Assembly: GCF_002911015.1 (NCBI RefSeq)
Contig: NZ_KZ626871.1
Location: 25,944-89,943 of the forward strand
Length of the DNA: 64,000 bases
DNA from: Streptomyces populi
GTDB lineage: Bacteria; Actinomycetota; Actinomycetes; Streptomycetales; Streptomycetaceae
Direction: 5' to 3'
Shown here: piece after piece, positions 1 to 9,025 of the stretch
Numbering within the stretch: the first letter of the stretch is position 1
Layout: each line of letters opens with the position of its first letter
Position numbers and translations under genes: made by a program
The notes under the pieces: model-generated
What the model was told of the DNA's origin: nothing
Database searches by the model: none
What the model saw: the letters and a program-made list of their open reading frames with translations, nothing else

Positions 1-1265
1 GTTCCGTCGTCGCTCGAGACCGGGCTGGCGACGGGCCGGTCCTTGTCCAGATCGACGGTGAAGGCGCCGACTCCCAGGCCGCCGCCGCACCCCCCGCCCG
101 TGGCGTAGGCCACGCCCTTCAGCGGGGCCGACCGCCCGACGACGCGCACCCGCAGCGCCTCCAGGACCACGGCCGCGTCGGACCGCCCCTGCACGGTGAT
201 GTCCACGAGCGTCTCACCGCCGTGCACCGCGTTCTGCGTCTGCGCCCACGGGGAGGCGTCCTGCGGGGCCGGGGGCGGCGGCACCTGTTCGGGCGCCTTG
301 TCGATGACGTAGGTGTGACCGCAACCGATCGACCAGCGATGGGAGTTCACGGTCCAGGTGAGCGGGGGGCCGGCGGAGACGCTGGTGGGGGAGGGGCTCG
401 TGGACGGGCTCGGCGAGGTGGCGCGGCTGCCGGACGGGCTCGGGGACGGGGAGCCCGACGGCCGGCCGTGCGTGGCCGAGGGGGAGGCGGACGGTGTCGC
501 CGTGCCGTGCCGCGCGCCCGCAGCCTTCGCGGTCGGAGTGACGGCCACCCGGTCGGCGGCGTCCTTCGAGGAGTGCCCGGAGGGCAGGGCGGACAGGCTG
601 CCCAGGGTGGCGACCAGCGCGGTCACCACGGCCGAGGTGACCACGGCGCGACGCCGGAACCGGCGCGTCCGCGGCGCTCCGGCCCGTGCCGGGGAGCCGT
701 CCGCGGGGTGTGCGCCGGGAACGGGCGCGAGGTCCGTGACCGGCGGCAGGGCCTCGACCGCGTCCGGTCCGCCCGGGGGCGGCAGGGTGCCGTCGGTCCC
801 CGGCCCGCTCGAGCGCACCGGAACGCCGACGCCGACCGGTCCGGTCCCGGACTCCGGCGCCCGCGCCGCGTCCGGCCGGGGCTCGGAGCCCGGGGTTCCC
901 GGCGCGTCCGGTCCGGCCTCGGGCTCCGGGGCTTCCGGCGCGTCCGGCCAGGCCTCCGGCGCGGCCTCTCCCGTGTCCTGCCCGGACCCGGTCCCCGGAG
1001 TCGTCCGGGAGCGTTGGCGGGCGGCCACCGCCAGGATCCACAGCCGGTGCAGTTCGACCCGTTCGGCCGTGCTCGCCCCGCACATCGCGGCGAACTTCTC
1101 CACGGACGCGAATCCGAGCGGCACCGCCTCGCCCGCGCAGTACCGGTGCAGCGTCGAGGCGTTCATGTTCAGACGGCGGGCGAGCGCGGCGTAGCTGTGG
1201 TCGGTGCGGCCCTTCAAGTGCCGCAGCAGCGCCGCGAATTCCTCGATCTCGTCCTGGGATGACAC
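1..1265 (-). CDS. XRE-family regulator with single membrane anchor (3' end cut by window)
   Basis: Reading leftwards from a GTG at 1265 preceded by GGAGGAAAC, the protein starts MSSQDEIEEFAALLRHLKGR. It has an XRE-type helix-turn-helix over about residues 5-65 (YAALARRLNMNASTLHRY). A long Pro/Ala/Gly/Glu-rich linker follows, then an Arg-rich stop and one hydrophobic segment (AVVTSAVVTALVATLGSLSA), a Ser/Pro/Thr-rich stretch and an extracytoplasmic domain containing HRWSIGCGHTYVIDKAPE. The gene runs off the left edge, so the C-terminus is missing. This layout, cytoplasmic HTH plus TM plus outer domain, is common in Streptomyces proteins annotated as XRE or helix-turn-helix membrane proteins. 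No ligand or target is known to me. The low-complexity linker produces several spurious open frames on the other strand. Confidence 0.8.
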   Translation of the reverse strand, partial: MSSQDEIEEFAALLRHLKGRTDHSYAALARRLNMNASTLHRYCAGEAVPLGFASVEKFAAMCGASTAERVELHRLWILAVAARQRSRTTPGTGSGQDTGEAAPEAWPDAPEAPEPEAGPDAPGTPGSEPRPDAARAPESGTGPVGVGVPVRSSGPGTDGTLPPPGGPDAVEALPPVTDLAPVPGAHPADGSPARAGAPRTRRFRRRAVVTSAVVTALVATLGSLSALPSGHSSKDAADRVAVTPTAKAAGARHGTATPSASPSATHGRPSGSPSPSPSGSRATSPSPSTSPSPTSVSAGPPLTWTVNSHRWSIGCGHTYVIDKAPEQVPPPPAPQDASPWAQTQNAVHGGETLVDITVQGRSDAAVVLEALRVRVVGRSAPLKGVAYATGGGCGGGLGVGAFTVDLDKDRPVASPVSSDDG

Positions 1266-1372
1266 CGTTTCCTCCGCTCCCGTCCCAGGACGGCATCCCA
1301 GGCACTCCTCATGTAGGAGGTCACAGGGCCCGGGACGGTTCCATCCTTGCGGACCCGTCCCCCGGCCCCGCT

Positions 1373-4300
1373 CTAGCGGGCGGGCCGCAGCCGCAGGGTG
1401 AGGATCTGGAACGGCCGCAGCTCGATCTCCGGCGGGGCCTCGCGCAGCGGACGTTCCAGCAGATCGGTCACCTCGGCCCGGGAGACCGGGAAACCGGCGG
1501 TCACCTTCGCGCGGGCCCGCCCGCCCCGTGACTCGTACAGCCGCACCACCACATCGCCGCTGCGGTCCTCGGCGAGCTTGACCGACTCGACGGTGACGGC
1601 CGGGTGGTCCACGCCCACCAGCGGTTCGAGCGCCGGTGCCGCGGCCCGGCGCAGCGGCAGGTTGAGCGCGAGCCCCTCCGCCACGGCGTCCCCCACACCG
1701 GCGCCCGGCAGCAGCGCGTACGTGAACCGGTGCGTGCCGAGATCGGTCTCCGGGTCCGGACTGTGCGGGGCGCGCAGCAGGGTCAGCCGTACGGTGGTGC
1801 CGAGGCCGTCGGCGCCCGGGGTGCGGGTCACGTCGTGGCCGTACGTCGAGTCGTTGAGCACCGCGACGCCGTACGACTCCTCCGCGACCCTGAGCCAGCG
1901 GTGGGCGCAGATCTCGAAACGGGCCGCGTCCCAGCCGGTGTTGGCGTGGGTGGGACGGTGGACGTGCCCGAACTGGATCTCGGCGGAGGACCGTTCGGCC
2001 TGGACGTCGAGCGGGAAGGCGGCCTTGAGGACCTTCTCCGACTCCCGCCAGTCGATGTCGGTCACGATGTCCAGCCGTCGGCTCGCGGCGCTCAGCCCGA
2101 TCTCCTGGGTGATCCGGGAGGAGCCGAAGGCCCGGACGACGCGCACGGTCGCCCGCAACGGCCCGCTCTCCACCAGTTCCACCGACTCGGCGGCCGTGAG
2201 GTCCGTGCGGGTGCGCCGGTAGTGCCGGTCGATGTCCCAGGCGTCCCAGGCGTTGGGGTGGTCGGGGTGGAGCTGGAGCAGGTTGCCCCGGCCGCACAGC
2301 ACCTCCCGGTCGTGCGCGAGGTCCCGTACGAAGGCCAGCAGCCCGTCGGCGTCGACCCGTACCCGCAGCCGGCCGTTGTCCAGCACGATGGTGCCCTCGT
2401 GCCGTTCGGCCCGGACGGCGGCGGGGCCGCCGGCCCCGGTGGGCAGGAGGGTGCCGCCCAGTCCCGGTACCGTCACGAGCGCGTCCCCGACCACTTCGGT
2501 CCGCTCGTACGGCGAGGCGTTCAGCACCGACGGCGAGCCGGGCCCCAGCGCCCGTACCGCGTCGGCGGTGAGCTCCTCGAGTTCCGCGAGCACCCGCGTG
2601 TACGTCTCGCGTGCCTCCCGGTGCACCCAGGCGATCGAGGAGCCGGGCAGGATGTCGTGGAACTGGTGCAGCAGCACCGTCTTCCAGAGCCGGTCCAGCG
2701 CGTCGTACGGGTAGGCGTACGACGGGTCGCGCACGGCGGCCGTGGCACACCACAACTCGGCCTCGCGCAGTGCGTGTTCGGAGCGGCGGTTGCCCTGCTT
2801 GGTCTTGGCCTGGGTGGTGTAGGTGGCCCGGTGCAGTTCCAGGTACAGCTCGCCCGACCACACCGGCGCGCGGGACCCGTACTCCTCCTCGGCGGCGGCG
2901 AAGAACGCCTCCGGCTTCTCGATCCGGACCGTGGGGGAGCCCTCGAGGGAACGCAGCCGGCGTGCCTTCTCCAGCATCTCGCGGGTCGGGCCGCCCCCGC
3001 CGTCGCCCCAGCCGAACGGGACCAGCGAGCGGCCGGCCAGCCCCTTCTCCGCGAAGTTGCGTTCCGCGTGGGCGAGTTCACGGCCGTGGAACTGCGCGTT
3101 GTAGGTGTCCACCGGAGGGAAGTGGGTGAAGACCCGGGTGCCGTCGATGCCCTCCCACCAGAAGGTGTGGTGGGGCATCCTGTTGCTCTGGTTCCAGCTC
3201 AGCTTCTGGGTGAGGAACCAGCGGACACCGGCGAGCTTCGCCAGTTGCGGGAAGGCCGCCGTGTAGCCGAAGGAGTCCGGCAGCCAGATCTCCTCGGTCT
3301 CGACGCCCAGTTCCTCCCGGAAGAAGCGCTTGCCGTGCACGATCTGCCGGGCCAGTGCCTCGCCACCGGGCATGTTGGCGTCGGACTCGACCCACATGGA
3401 GCCCACCGGGGCCCAGTTGCCCTCCTGAACGGCCTTCTTGACGCGTTCCCAGATGTGCGGCTGGTGCTCCTTCACCCAGGCGTACTGCTGGGCCTGGGAG
3501 CAGGCGAAGACCAGCTCCGGGTAGTCGAGGGCCAGCGCGGTGACGTTGGCGAAGGTGCGGGAGGCCTTGCGGACCGTCTCGCGCAGCGGCCACAGCCACG
3601 CCGAGTCGATGTGCGCGTGTCCGGTCGCCGAGACGTGGTGCGCGCTGGCCGAGGCGGGTCGCGACAGCACCTCCGCCAGCTCCGCCCGTGCCGCGGGGGC
3701 CGTGCCGGACACGTCGTGCAGGTCGAGGGCGTCGAGCATGTTCTCCAGGGCGCGCAGGATCTCGTGCCGGCGCGGCCGCTGCGGGTCCAGCTCGTACATC
3801 AGCTCCGAGAGGACCTCGACGTCGAGGACCAGGTGCCACACGTCCTCGTCCGGTACGGCGAGATCGGCAGCCGCGAATCGGTAGATCGGCGCATCGCCGG
3901 CGGTCAGCACGTCTCCCAGCCGCGTGGGCTCGAAGCCGTGCAGGACGGCGGGGTTCGCCGCCGCCTCCAGCAGCAGGCGCACCGCCTCGCCGCCGTCGGC
4001 CGGTGCCCCGACCGTCAGGTGGCGGTTGCGCGGGTGGATGCCCTTGAGGGGGACGCCCGCGGTGTCGTACAGCAGCCCCTCCGCCTGGAAACCGGGTCCG
4101 TCCCCGGTGAACCCGGGGTCGATCACCACCTCGACGGGGCGGCCCGCCCACTCCTCGGGCACCCGGCCCTCGATGCGGAACCAGCTCGTCGACCAGGGCT
4201 TTCCCCAGAGCGTGCCGGTCGTGAAGGGTTCGTAGGAGGCCTGGAGGGCCTGCCCGACGGGCACCGGCTCGCCCGGCACGTGCCACACCGAGAGCGTGAG

Positions 4301-4390
4301 CGGCACCCGGTCCCCGTACTGCGCGGGGCGCAGGAACTGCCGCAGCGCGCGCTCCAGACGAGCCTCCACCAGCGAACGGTCGTCGTGCAC
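1373..4390 (-). CDS. GH38 alpha-mannosidase
   Basis: About 1005 residues, the usual size for actinobacterial cytoplasmic class II alpha-mannosidases. The metal-binding HAHID motif is at about residue 258 and the nucleophile motif WLPDSFGYTAAFPQ has its Asp at about 372. These are followed by the mid domain (HDILPGSSIAW) and a beta-sandwich C-terminus. The enzyme should hydrolyse alpha-mannosides with a Zn or other divalent ion. No signal peptide is visible. A longer frame starts at a GTG at 4432, but the GTG at 4390 has GAGGAG eight bases upstream, so I prefer it. The gene stands alone between the XRE regulator and a divergent ATPase gene. No sugar transporter or LacI regulator is next to it. 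Confidence 0.93.
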   Translation of the reverse strand: MHDDRSLVEARLERALRQFLRPAQYGDRVPLTLSVWHVPGEPVPVGQALQASYEPFTTGTLWGKPWSTSWFRIEGRVPEEWAGRPVEVVIDPGFTGDGPGFQAEGLLYDTAGVPLKGIHPRNRHLTVGAPADGGEAVRLLLEAAANPAVLHGFEPTRLGDVLTAGDAPIYRFAAADLAVPDEDVWHLVLDVEVLSELMYELDPQRPRRHEILRALENMLDALDLHDVSGTAPAARAELAEVLSRPASASAHHVSATGHAHIDSAWLWPLRETVRKASRTFANVTALALDYPELVFACSQAQQYAWVKEHQPHIWERVKKAVQEGNWAPVGSMWVESDANMPGGEALARQIVHGKRFFREELGVETEEIWLPDSFGYTAAFPQLAKLAGVRWFLTQKLSWNQSNRMPHHTFWWEGIDGTRVFTHFPPVDTYNAQFHGRELAHAERNFAEKGLAGRSLVPFGWGDGGGGPTREMLEKARRLRSLEGSPTVRIEKPEAFFAAAEEEYGSRAPVWSGELYLELHRATYTTQAKTKQGNRRSEHALREAELWCATAAVRDPSYAYPYDALDRLWKTVLLHQFHDILPGSSIAWVHREARETYTRVLAELEELTADAVRALGPGSPSVLNASPYERTEVVGDALVTVPGLGGTLLPTGAGGPAAVRAERHEGTIVLDNGRLRVRVDADGLLAFVRDLAHDREVLCGRGNLLQLHPDHPNAWDAWDIDRHYRRTRTDLTAAESVELVESGPLRATVRVVRAFGSSRITQEIGLSAASRRLDIVTDIDWRESEKVLKAAFPLDVQAERSSAEIQFGHVHRPTHANTGWDAARFEICAHRWLRVAEESYGVAVLNDSTYGHDVTRTPGADGLGTTVRLTLLRAPHSPDPETDLGTHRFTYALLPGAGVGDAVAEGLALNLPLRRAAAPALEPLVGVDHPAVTVESVKLAEDRSGDVVVRLYESRGGRARAKVTAGFPVSRAEVTDLLERPLREAPPEIELRPFQILTLRLRPAR

Positions 4391-4605
4391 GGCGGCTCCT
4401 CGGCGCTCGGACGGCTCTGTCGAACCCTTCACTTCCCCGCGGGGGCGTCGCGCACCCGTGACCGTACGGCAGCTGGTTGACGATTCGACATGACTGTCAC
4501 GATCCAGAAGAGGGCATGGATCCCGTGAACGTGTTCGAGCAGAGGGGACCCGACATCGGCACGCAGGCGGGGGTCATGAAGCGGCAGGCACCAGGAGGTG
4601 GTCCC

Positions 4606-5058
4606 ATGACCAAGGGGGCCTTCTCCACCGATCCAGTGGAGGAAGCGTCCGACGGGGCGATGGACGGACCGGACGGCGCGCAGCTGAGGCGCCGGCTGGG
4701 GAAGGCGGATCTGAGGGCGGTGCCCGAGGCGCGCAAGGCGCTGAGGGAACTCTTACGGTACTGGGGGAAACCGGGCGGGGCCGAGACGGCGGAGCTCTTG
4801 ACCAGCGAGCTCGTCACCAACGCACTGATCCACACGGACGACGACGCCGTCCTGACGGCGACGGTCGGACCGCGCGGACTGCGCGTGGAGGTCCGGGACT
4901 TCGTGGCACGCAGGCCCAGACTGTGCGTACCGGACGCCGACGACGGTACGCACGGCAGAGGTCTCGTCCTCGTCCAGTCCCTGGCCGACGCGTGGGGCGT
5001 ACGGTCGCACGGGGTGGGCAAGGCGGTGTGGTTCGAACTGAACGGCGGCGCGGTGTAG
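4606..5058 (+). CDS. ATP-binding protein, anti-sigma-factor (RsbW/SpoIIAB-like) type
   Basis: A 150-residue HATPase_c protein. The N-box is in LLTSELVTNALIHT and the G2 glycine box is HGRGLVLVQSLADAWG, as in the many small Streptomyces histidine-kinase-like ATPases related to RsbW. Its likely role is a phospho-switch or partner-binding protein, but no cognate sigma factor or antagonist lies nearby. In-frame ATGs occur upstream (4477, 4516, 4576). The ATG at 4606 has a strong AGGAGGTG site, so it is chosen. The codon at 4753-4755 is TTA, the rare Leu codon read by the bldA tRNA, which would restrict translation to late growth. The stop codon lies inside a strong terminator hairpin (5042-5075). 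Confidence 0.8.
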   Translation: MTKGAFSTDPVEEASDGAMDGPDGAQLRRRLGKADLRAVPEARKALRELLRYWGKPGGAETAELLTSELVTNALIHTDDDAVLTATVGPRGLRVEVRDFVARRPRLCVPDADDGTHGRGLVLVQSLADAWGVRSHGVGKAVWFELNGGAV

Positions 5059-5075
5059 GAACACCGCGCCGCCGT
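5042..5075. terminator. Bidirectional terminator hairpin overlapping a stop codon
   Basis: Perfect 15-bp stem (5042-5056 with 5061-5075) closed by an AGGA tetraloop. The left arm includes the last codons and part of the TAG stop of the ATPase gene. It sits between convergent genes, so it may serve both. There is no clear U-tract, as is usual in Streptomyces. Confidence 0.7.
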
Positions 5076-5165
5076 CGTCGGGTGAGGGGCCCGCCCGGAA
5101 CGCCGGCCGGGACCGGACACGACATCGTCCTTCCGGGCCGTCGCCCGGGACCGGGCGCGTACGGC

Positions 5166-6206
5166 TCAGCCGAACTGCTGCTCGAGATCCTTGAGCTTGC
5201 GCTCCAGGGAGTCGAGCCGGGGCAGGGCCATCGTGTCGTCCTCCGTGGTGAGGTCGACGGTGATCGGATCGGAGCTCTTGCGGACGGGGGAGAGGGAGGG
5301 CCGCGACCGCACGGGCAACTGCTCCGCGGTGGATATGGCGGGCTCCGTGGAGGCCCCGGCGGGTGCCCTCTCCACGGTCGTGGCCTCCAGTTCCCGGGCG
5401 GCGCCGCGTCCGGGGAAGCCGCGGTGACCACGGCTGAGTGCCTTGAGGTGCGCCCGCTCGACCCGCTCCTCGTTGCGGCGGCGCAGCCGGTTCTGCTCCT
5501 TCTGGCGCCGGTCCTCACGCACCTCGTCCACGGCTTCGTCCAGGGACCGGACGTTCTCCAGGAGCATCAGCGACCACGCGCTGTAGGTCTCACGGGGCGC
5601 GCGCAGCCAGCGCACTATACGGATCTGGGGCAGCGGACGCGGCACCAGACCCTGCTCGCGCAGGGCGGCACGACGGGTCTGCTTCAGAGCCCGGTCGAAC
5701 AGGACGGCGGCCGACAGGGACATGCCCGCGAAGAACTGCGGAGCGCCGGCGTGGTCCACGCCCCGGGGCGCGTGCACCCAGTTGAACCAGGCCGCGGCAC
5801 CGGCGAAGGTCCACACGAGTATGCGGGAGCCGAGCGCCGCGTCACCGTGGCTGGCCTCGCGCACCGCGAGGACGGAACAGAACATGGCCGCGCCGTCCAG
5901 GCCGAACGGGACCAGGTACTCCCAGCCGTCCGAGAGGCCGAGGTTCTGCTGGCCGAAGCCGACCAGGCCGTGGAAGGAGAGTGCCGCGGCGACGGCGGCA
6001 CAGCAGAACAGCAGGACGTAGGACGCCGTGCCGTAGACGGCCTCCTTACGCCTGCGGCGCTCCTCGGTGCGCTCCCACGAGTCGTCGCTGCCCGTGCCGT
6101 CCCCGGACCGCTTGCCGCGTGCGAGCACCGCCACCGCCGCCAGCAGGCCCAGGAGCAGAACGGCACCCGGAAGCAGCCAGTTCAGCGATATGTCGGTCAG
6201 TCTCAT
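5166..6206 (-). CDS. DUF2637 (SpdB2-like) membrane protein
   Basis: 346 residues. Four or so hydrophobic segments lie in the first 190 residues (NWLLPGAVLLLGLLAAVAVL, VLLFCCAAVAAALSFHGLVG, a segment near PFGLDGAAMFCSVLAV and one near LVWTFAGAAAWFNWVHA), which matches the DUF2637 family. A basic, helical cytoplasmic tail follows (REDRRQKEQNRLRRRNEERV), ending in a short coiled-coil-like segment (LERKLKDLEQQFG). The family includes SpdB2 plasmid-spread proteins and chromosomal paralogues of unknown role. The ATG at 6206 with AAGGGA upstream is preferred over an in-frame start at 6257. No conjugation genes are visible, so this is probably a chromosomal paralogue. Function unknown. Confidence 0.75.
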   Translation of the reverse strand: MRLTDISLNWLLPGAVLLLGLLAAVAVLARGKRSGDGTGSDDSWERTEERRRRKEAVYGTASYVLLFCCAAVAAALSFHGLVGFGQQNLGLSDGWEYLVPFGLDGAAMFCSVLAVREASHGDAALGSRILVWTFAGAAAWFNWVHAPRGVDHAGAPQFFAGMSLSAAVLFDRALKQTRRAALREQGLVPRPLPQIRIVRWLRAPRETYSAWSLMLLENVRSLDEAVDEVREDRRQKEQNRLRRRNEERVERAHLKALSRGHRGFPGRGAARELEATTVERAPAGASTEPAISTAEQLPVRSRPSLSPVRKSSDPITVDLTTEDDTMALPRLDSLERKLKDLEQQFG

Positions 6207-6529
6207 CTGGGGTCCCTTGCATTGGGATAGGGCGTGACGCCCGCCATAGTGGCCCAATCACATCGGCCCTCAGGGGGTTTCGGGGCAAGAGGCCGCCAAG
6301 GAAGTGCGAGAAGGTGCGCAGGGCGACTTTCTGCTCGAACTGCCGCGCGAGGGACGGGAGTTGAGTACGAATTAAGACTACCCGTACGGATGGTTCCGCG
6401 GATAGTTCCCGTGACAAGTGAGGAATTCGTGAAGTACCTGTGATCCGTGGGCGAGCCGCGAGCGCGCCGGGGCGCGGCGGTCTGTTCCGGGCTCGGGGCG
6501 CGTGCGGCCGCGCCCCCGTCCCGGGCGTC
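6207..6529. other. Intergenic region, no gene supported
   Basis: The leftward promoter of the DUF2637 gene and the 3' side of the FhuF-like gene must lie here. A short plus-strand frame ends at 6443 but lacks a ribosome-binding site and Streptomyces codon bias. The AT-richer stretch at about 6360-6440 is the only compositional oddity. Confidence 0.4.
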
Positions 6530-7441
6530 TCAGCTCGCGGCGGAGGCGGTCAGCCTGGCGACCCGGTCCGTGTCGCAGGTGCGCGGACAGGTGACGCAGG
6601 TGTCGGCGGGGCGCAGGGTGTAGAAGAGGCAGCAGCTCACCCGGTCGCGGGTGGGCAGGGACTCCCCGGCGGGACCGGTCAGCTCGCGGAAGGCCGCCGT
6701 GCCGACGTACGGGCGGGTCGAGCCGGGCAGCAGCAGTTCCAGCTCGCGCATCGCGCGCCGCTCCTCGCCGAACAGGTGGGCGACGTACCAGAGGCCCTCG
6801 ACCACCTCGTCGGTCGCCATGCCCCACAGCGCCCGGCCGCGCCGCCGCATCCGCGGCCCGAATCCGCCGAGGACGGGCTCCAGGTGCTCGGCCACCGCCG
6901 CCCGCACCTCCGCGCGCAGCGCCTCCTCGTCGGGTACGACCCGGGCGCCCGGCAGGACGGCGGCCGGATCGTCCGGCAGGCAGGCGAACGTGGTGATCCG
7001 GACGGCCATCCGGCCGGACTCGCGGTGGAATGTGACGTCCTCCACAGGCAGCCGGGGCACCCGGCGCCGCAGGAACCACGGCACGGTGATCAGCAGACAG
7101 GCCGGCCAGGCGTACCGGTGCAGTCCGAAGCCGGCCACGACGTCGGGCCGTGCCCGCGTGCCGTAGTCCCGGATCACCTGGGCCTCGTCCCAGGCGAGGA
7201 ACGCGTCGAGGTCCGGCCCGCCCTCGGCGAGCCGGGCGGCGGCGGCCCAACCGGCGCCCCCCGGGGCCGTTTCCCCCGCTCCCAGCTCGGTGACGCCCAG
7301 CCCGGGGAAGACCTCGCTCAGCCGCGCGTAGGCGTCCGCGACGGGCGACACGGCGACGGACGGCGCGTCCGGACGGGCCGGAGCGGCCGTGGCCGCCGGG
7401 GCGGTCGTCGCGGTGTCGGCGGACAGGGTGGGAGCGGACAT
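6530..7441 (-). CDS. FhuF-like (2Fe-2S) ferric-siderophore reductase
   Basis: About 303 residues. The C-terminus carries the FhuF-type cluster signature C-C-x10-C-x2-C (RVSCCLFYTLRPADTC followed by VTCPRTC), which holds the unusual FhuF [2Fe-2S] centre. The family reduces ferric siderophores in the cytoplasm. The N-terminal 35 residues are a Thr/Ala/Pro-rich tail. The start is either the ATG at 7441 or a GTG at 7459, and neither has a good ribosome-binding site. The ATG is given. An iron box (7465-7486) lies directly upstream, so repression by DmdR/IdeR under iron sufficiency is likely. No siderophore transporter is adjacent. Confidence 0.82.
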   Translation of the reverse strand: MSAPTLSADTATTAPAATAAPARPDAPSVAVSPVADAYARLSEVFPGLGVTELGAGETAPGGAGWAAAARLAEGGPDLDAFLAWDEAQVIRDYGTRARPDVVAGFGLHRYAWPACLLITVPWFLRRRVPRLPVEDVTFHRESGRMAVRITTFACLPDDPAAVLPGARVVPDEEALRAEVRAAVAEHLEPVLGGFGPRMRRRGRALWGMATDEVVEGLWYVAHLFGEERRAMRELELLLPGSTRPYVGTAAFRELTGPAGESLPTRDRVSCCLFYTLRPADTCVTCPRTCDTDRVARLTASAAS

Positions 7442-7464
7442 GCGGAACCATCGCTTCACGATCG

Positions 7465-7486
7465 TTAGCAGGTAAGCCTTACCTTA
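7465..7486. promoter_or_regulatory. Iron box (DmdR/IdeR-type operator)
   Basis: The sequence contains the perfect palindrome AGGTAAG-C-CTTACCT (7470-7484) flanked by TTAGC. It resembles the actinobacterial iron-box pattern TTAGGTTAGGCT-ACCTAA. It lies just upstream of the FhuF-like gene and about 110 bp from the divergent GntR gene. Confidence 0.78.
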
Positions 7487-7593
7487 CCCCGCTTCCCGGG
7501 TGTTTGAACTGGGGCCGTGTGCGCCTATCGTGCTTGACGGATCGGTAACAACCGATGTCATGACCCCAGCACCACCGACCCGGAGGAGGACCC

Positions 7594-8769
7594 GTGGAGC
7601 AGACCGGCCGGCGCGGCGCGTACGACTCCGCCGGGCCGTGGACCCCGGGTGCCGGTCCGGTCGCCTTCCGGGTCCCGCAGCAGCCGGGGCCCGCGGACGC
7701 GGGGCGGGCCAGGGGAGTGCCGACGGGCGTCGTGGGCGACGGTCCCGGCACCGGCCGGAGTGCCGGACCGGGCGGCGGTTCCCCCGCGGTCCCGGCCTCG
7801 GCCCGGGGTGAGCACACGCACAGCGAGGCGCCGATCCCGCACCCCCGCACCGAGGACACCACCCGCCCCGCCGTGCGCGCCGACGAGCACCGCCCCGCCG
7901 CGGACGCCGAGAACACCCGGCCCGTGCGCGCCGACGAGCACCGCCCCGCCGTACGCCCGCGGGACGCCCGTCCCGTACCCGTGGACGAGGTCCGGCCGGA
8001 GGAGGAGGCCCGTCCGGCCGTACGCGAGCCGAACGCCCGCCCCGCGCGCGGCTACGAAGCCCCTTCGGCCGTACGTCCGGAGAGCGCCCGGCCCGTGCGC
8101 GCCGGGGAAGCCCGCCCCGCCCCGCGTGCCGAGACCGCCCGGCCCGTCGTGCAGCGCGCCTCCGTGCGGGGGCAGATCCTCGACGCCCTGCGTACCGCGC
8201 TCGTCGCGGGTGAACTCGCCCCCGGCGAGGTGTACTCGGCGCCCGCGCTCGGCGAACGCTTCGGTGTGTCCGCGACACCCGTCCGGGAGGCGATGCAGCA
8301 ACTCGCCCTCGAGGGCGCCGTCGAGGTCGTCCCCAACCGGGGCTTCCGCGTCGTCGAGCGCGGCACCCGGGAACTGGCCGAACTCGCCGAGATCCGGGGG
8401 CTGATCGAGGTCCCGGTGATGCTGAGGCTCGCGCGCACGGTGCCCGCCGCCCGCTGGGCCGAGCTGCGCCCGCTCGCCGAGGCCACCGTGCGGGCCGCGT
8501 CCTCGGGCTGCCGCGCGACCTACGCGGAGTCCGACCGGACCTTCCACCGCGCGGTCCTCGCCCTCGCGGGCAACGCGCAACTGGTGCGCATCGCCGACGA
8601 TCTGCACCGCCGTGCCCAGTGGCCCCTCGTCGGCGGTCCCGTCTCCCGGGGCCGCGCCGACCTGGTGGCCGACGCGGCCGAACACACCGCGCTGCTGGAC
8701 GCGCTGATCGCCGAGGACCTGGCGGTCGTCCAGGCCCTGGTGCAGGAGCACTTCACCGGCGCGTCCTGA
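7594..8769 (+). CDS. GntR-family (FadR/FCD type) regulator with long disordered N-terminus
   Basis: 391 residues. The last 210 or so form a normal FadR-type GntR regulator: winged helix at about 188-250 (GQILDALRTALVAGELAPGE, GERFGVSATPVREAMQQLAL) and an FCD ligand domain with FHRAVLALAGN to the end. The first 180 residues are low complexity and contain degenerate repeats built on RPVRADEHRPA and ARPV. I know of no function for this extension. The GTG at 7594 has CGGAGGAGG upstream, so the extension appears to be translated. No metabolic operon is adjacent, so the target is not predictable. Confidence 0.85.
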   Translation: MEQTGRRGAYDSAGPWTPGAGPVAFRVPQQPGPADAGRARGVPTGVVGDGPGTGRSAGPGGGSPAVPASARGEHTHSEAPIPHPRTEDTTRPAVRADEHRPAADAENTRPVRADEHRPAVRPRDARPVPVDEVRPEEEARPAVREPNARPARGYEAPSAVRPESARPVRAGEARPAPRAETARPVVQRASVRGQILDALRTALVAGELAPGEVYSAPALGERFGVSATPVREAMQQLALEGAVEVVPNRGFRVVERGTRELAELAEIRGLIEVPVMLRLARTVPAARWAELRPLAEATVRAASSGCRATYAESDRTFHRAVLALAGNAQLVRIADDLHRRAQWPLVGGPVSRGRADLVADAAEHTALLDALIAEDLAVVQALVQEHFTGAS

Positions 8770-9025
8770 GGCGCCCGGGCGCCGGGCGTCCGGGGAGGCC
8801 CGTCCCCGTCCGGCTTCGCTGCCCACGGGGAAGCCGCAGGCGGCAGGGCCGCCCCGCCGTGCGGTCCGTCCCCGGCGCACGGGCCGCGCGGGGCCCGCCG
8901 GACGCCGGAGCGGACGTGAGGCGTGCCGCCCCGCCCCCGCGCGTGGCGTGGTGTTCCGGCCGTACGTGACCGTGCCGGGCGACGGGGTCCCGCGGCGGGC
9001 GCGGTGTCCGCCCGCCCGGGTGCGG

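Noticed and set aside
1604..4480. A 958-codon open frame on the plus strand
   Set aside because: It is the antisense shadow of the GH38 gene, with no motif and an improbable composition. The minus-strand protein has all family motifs.
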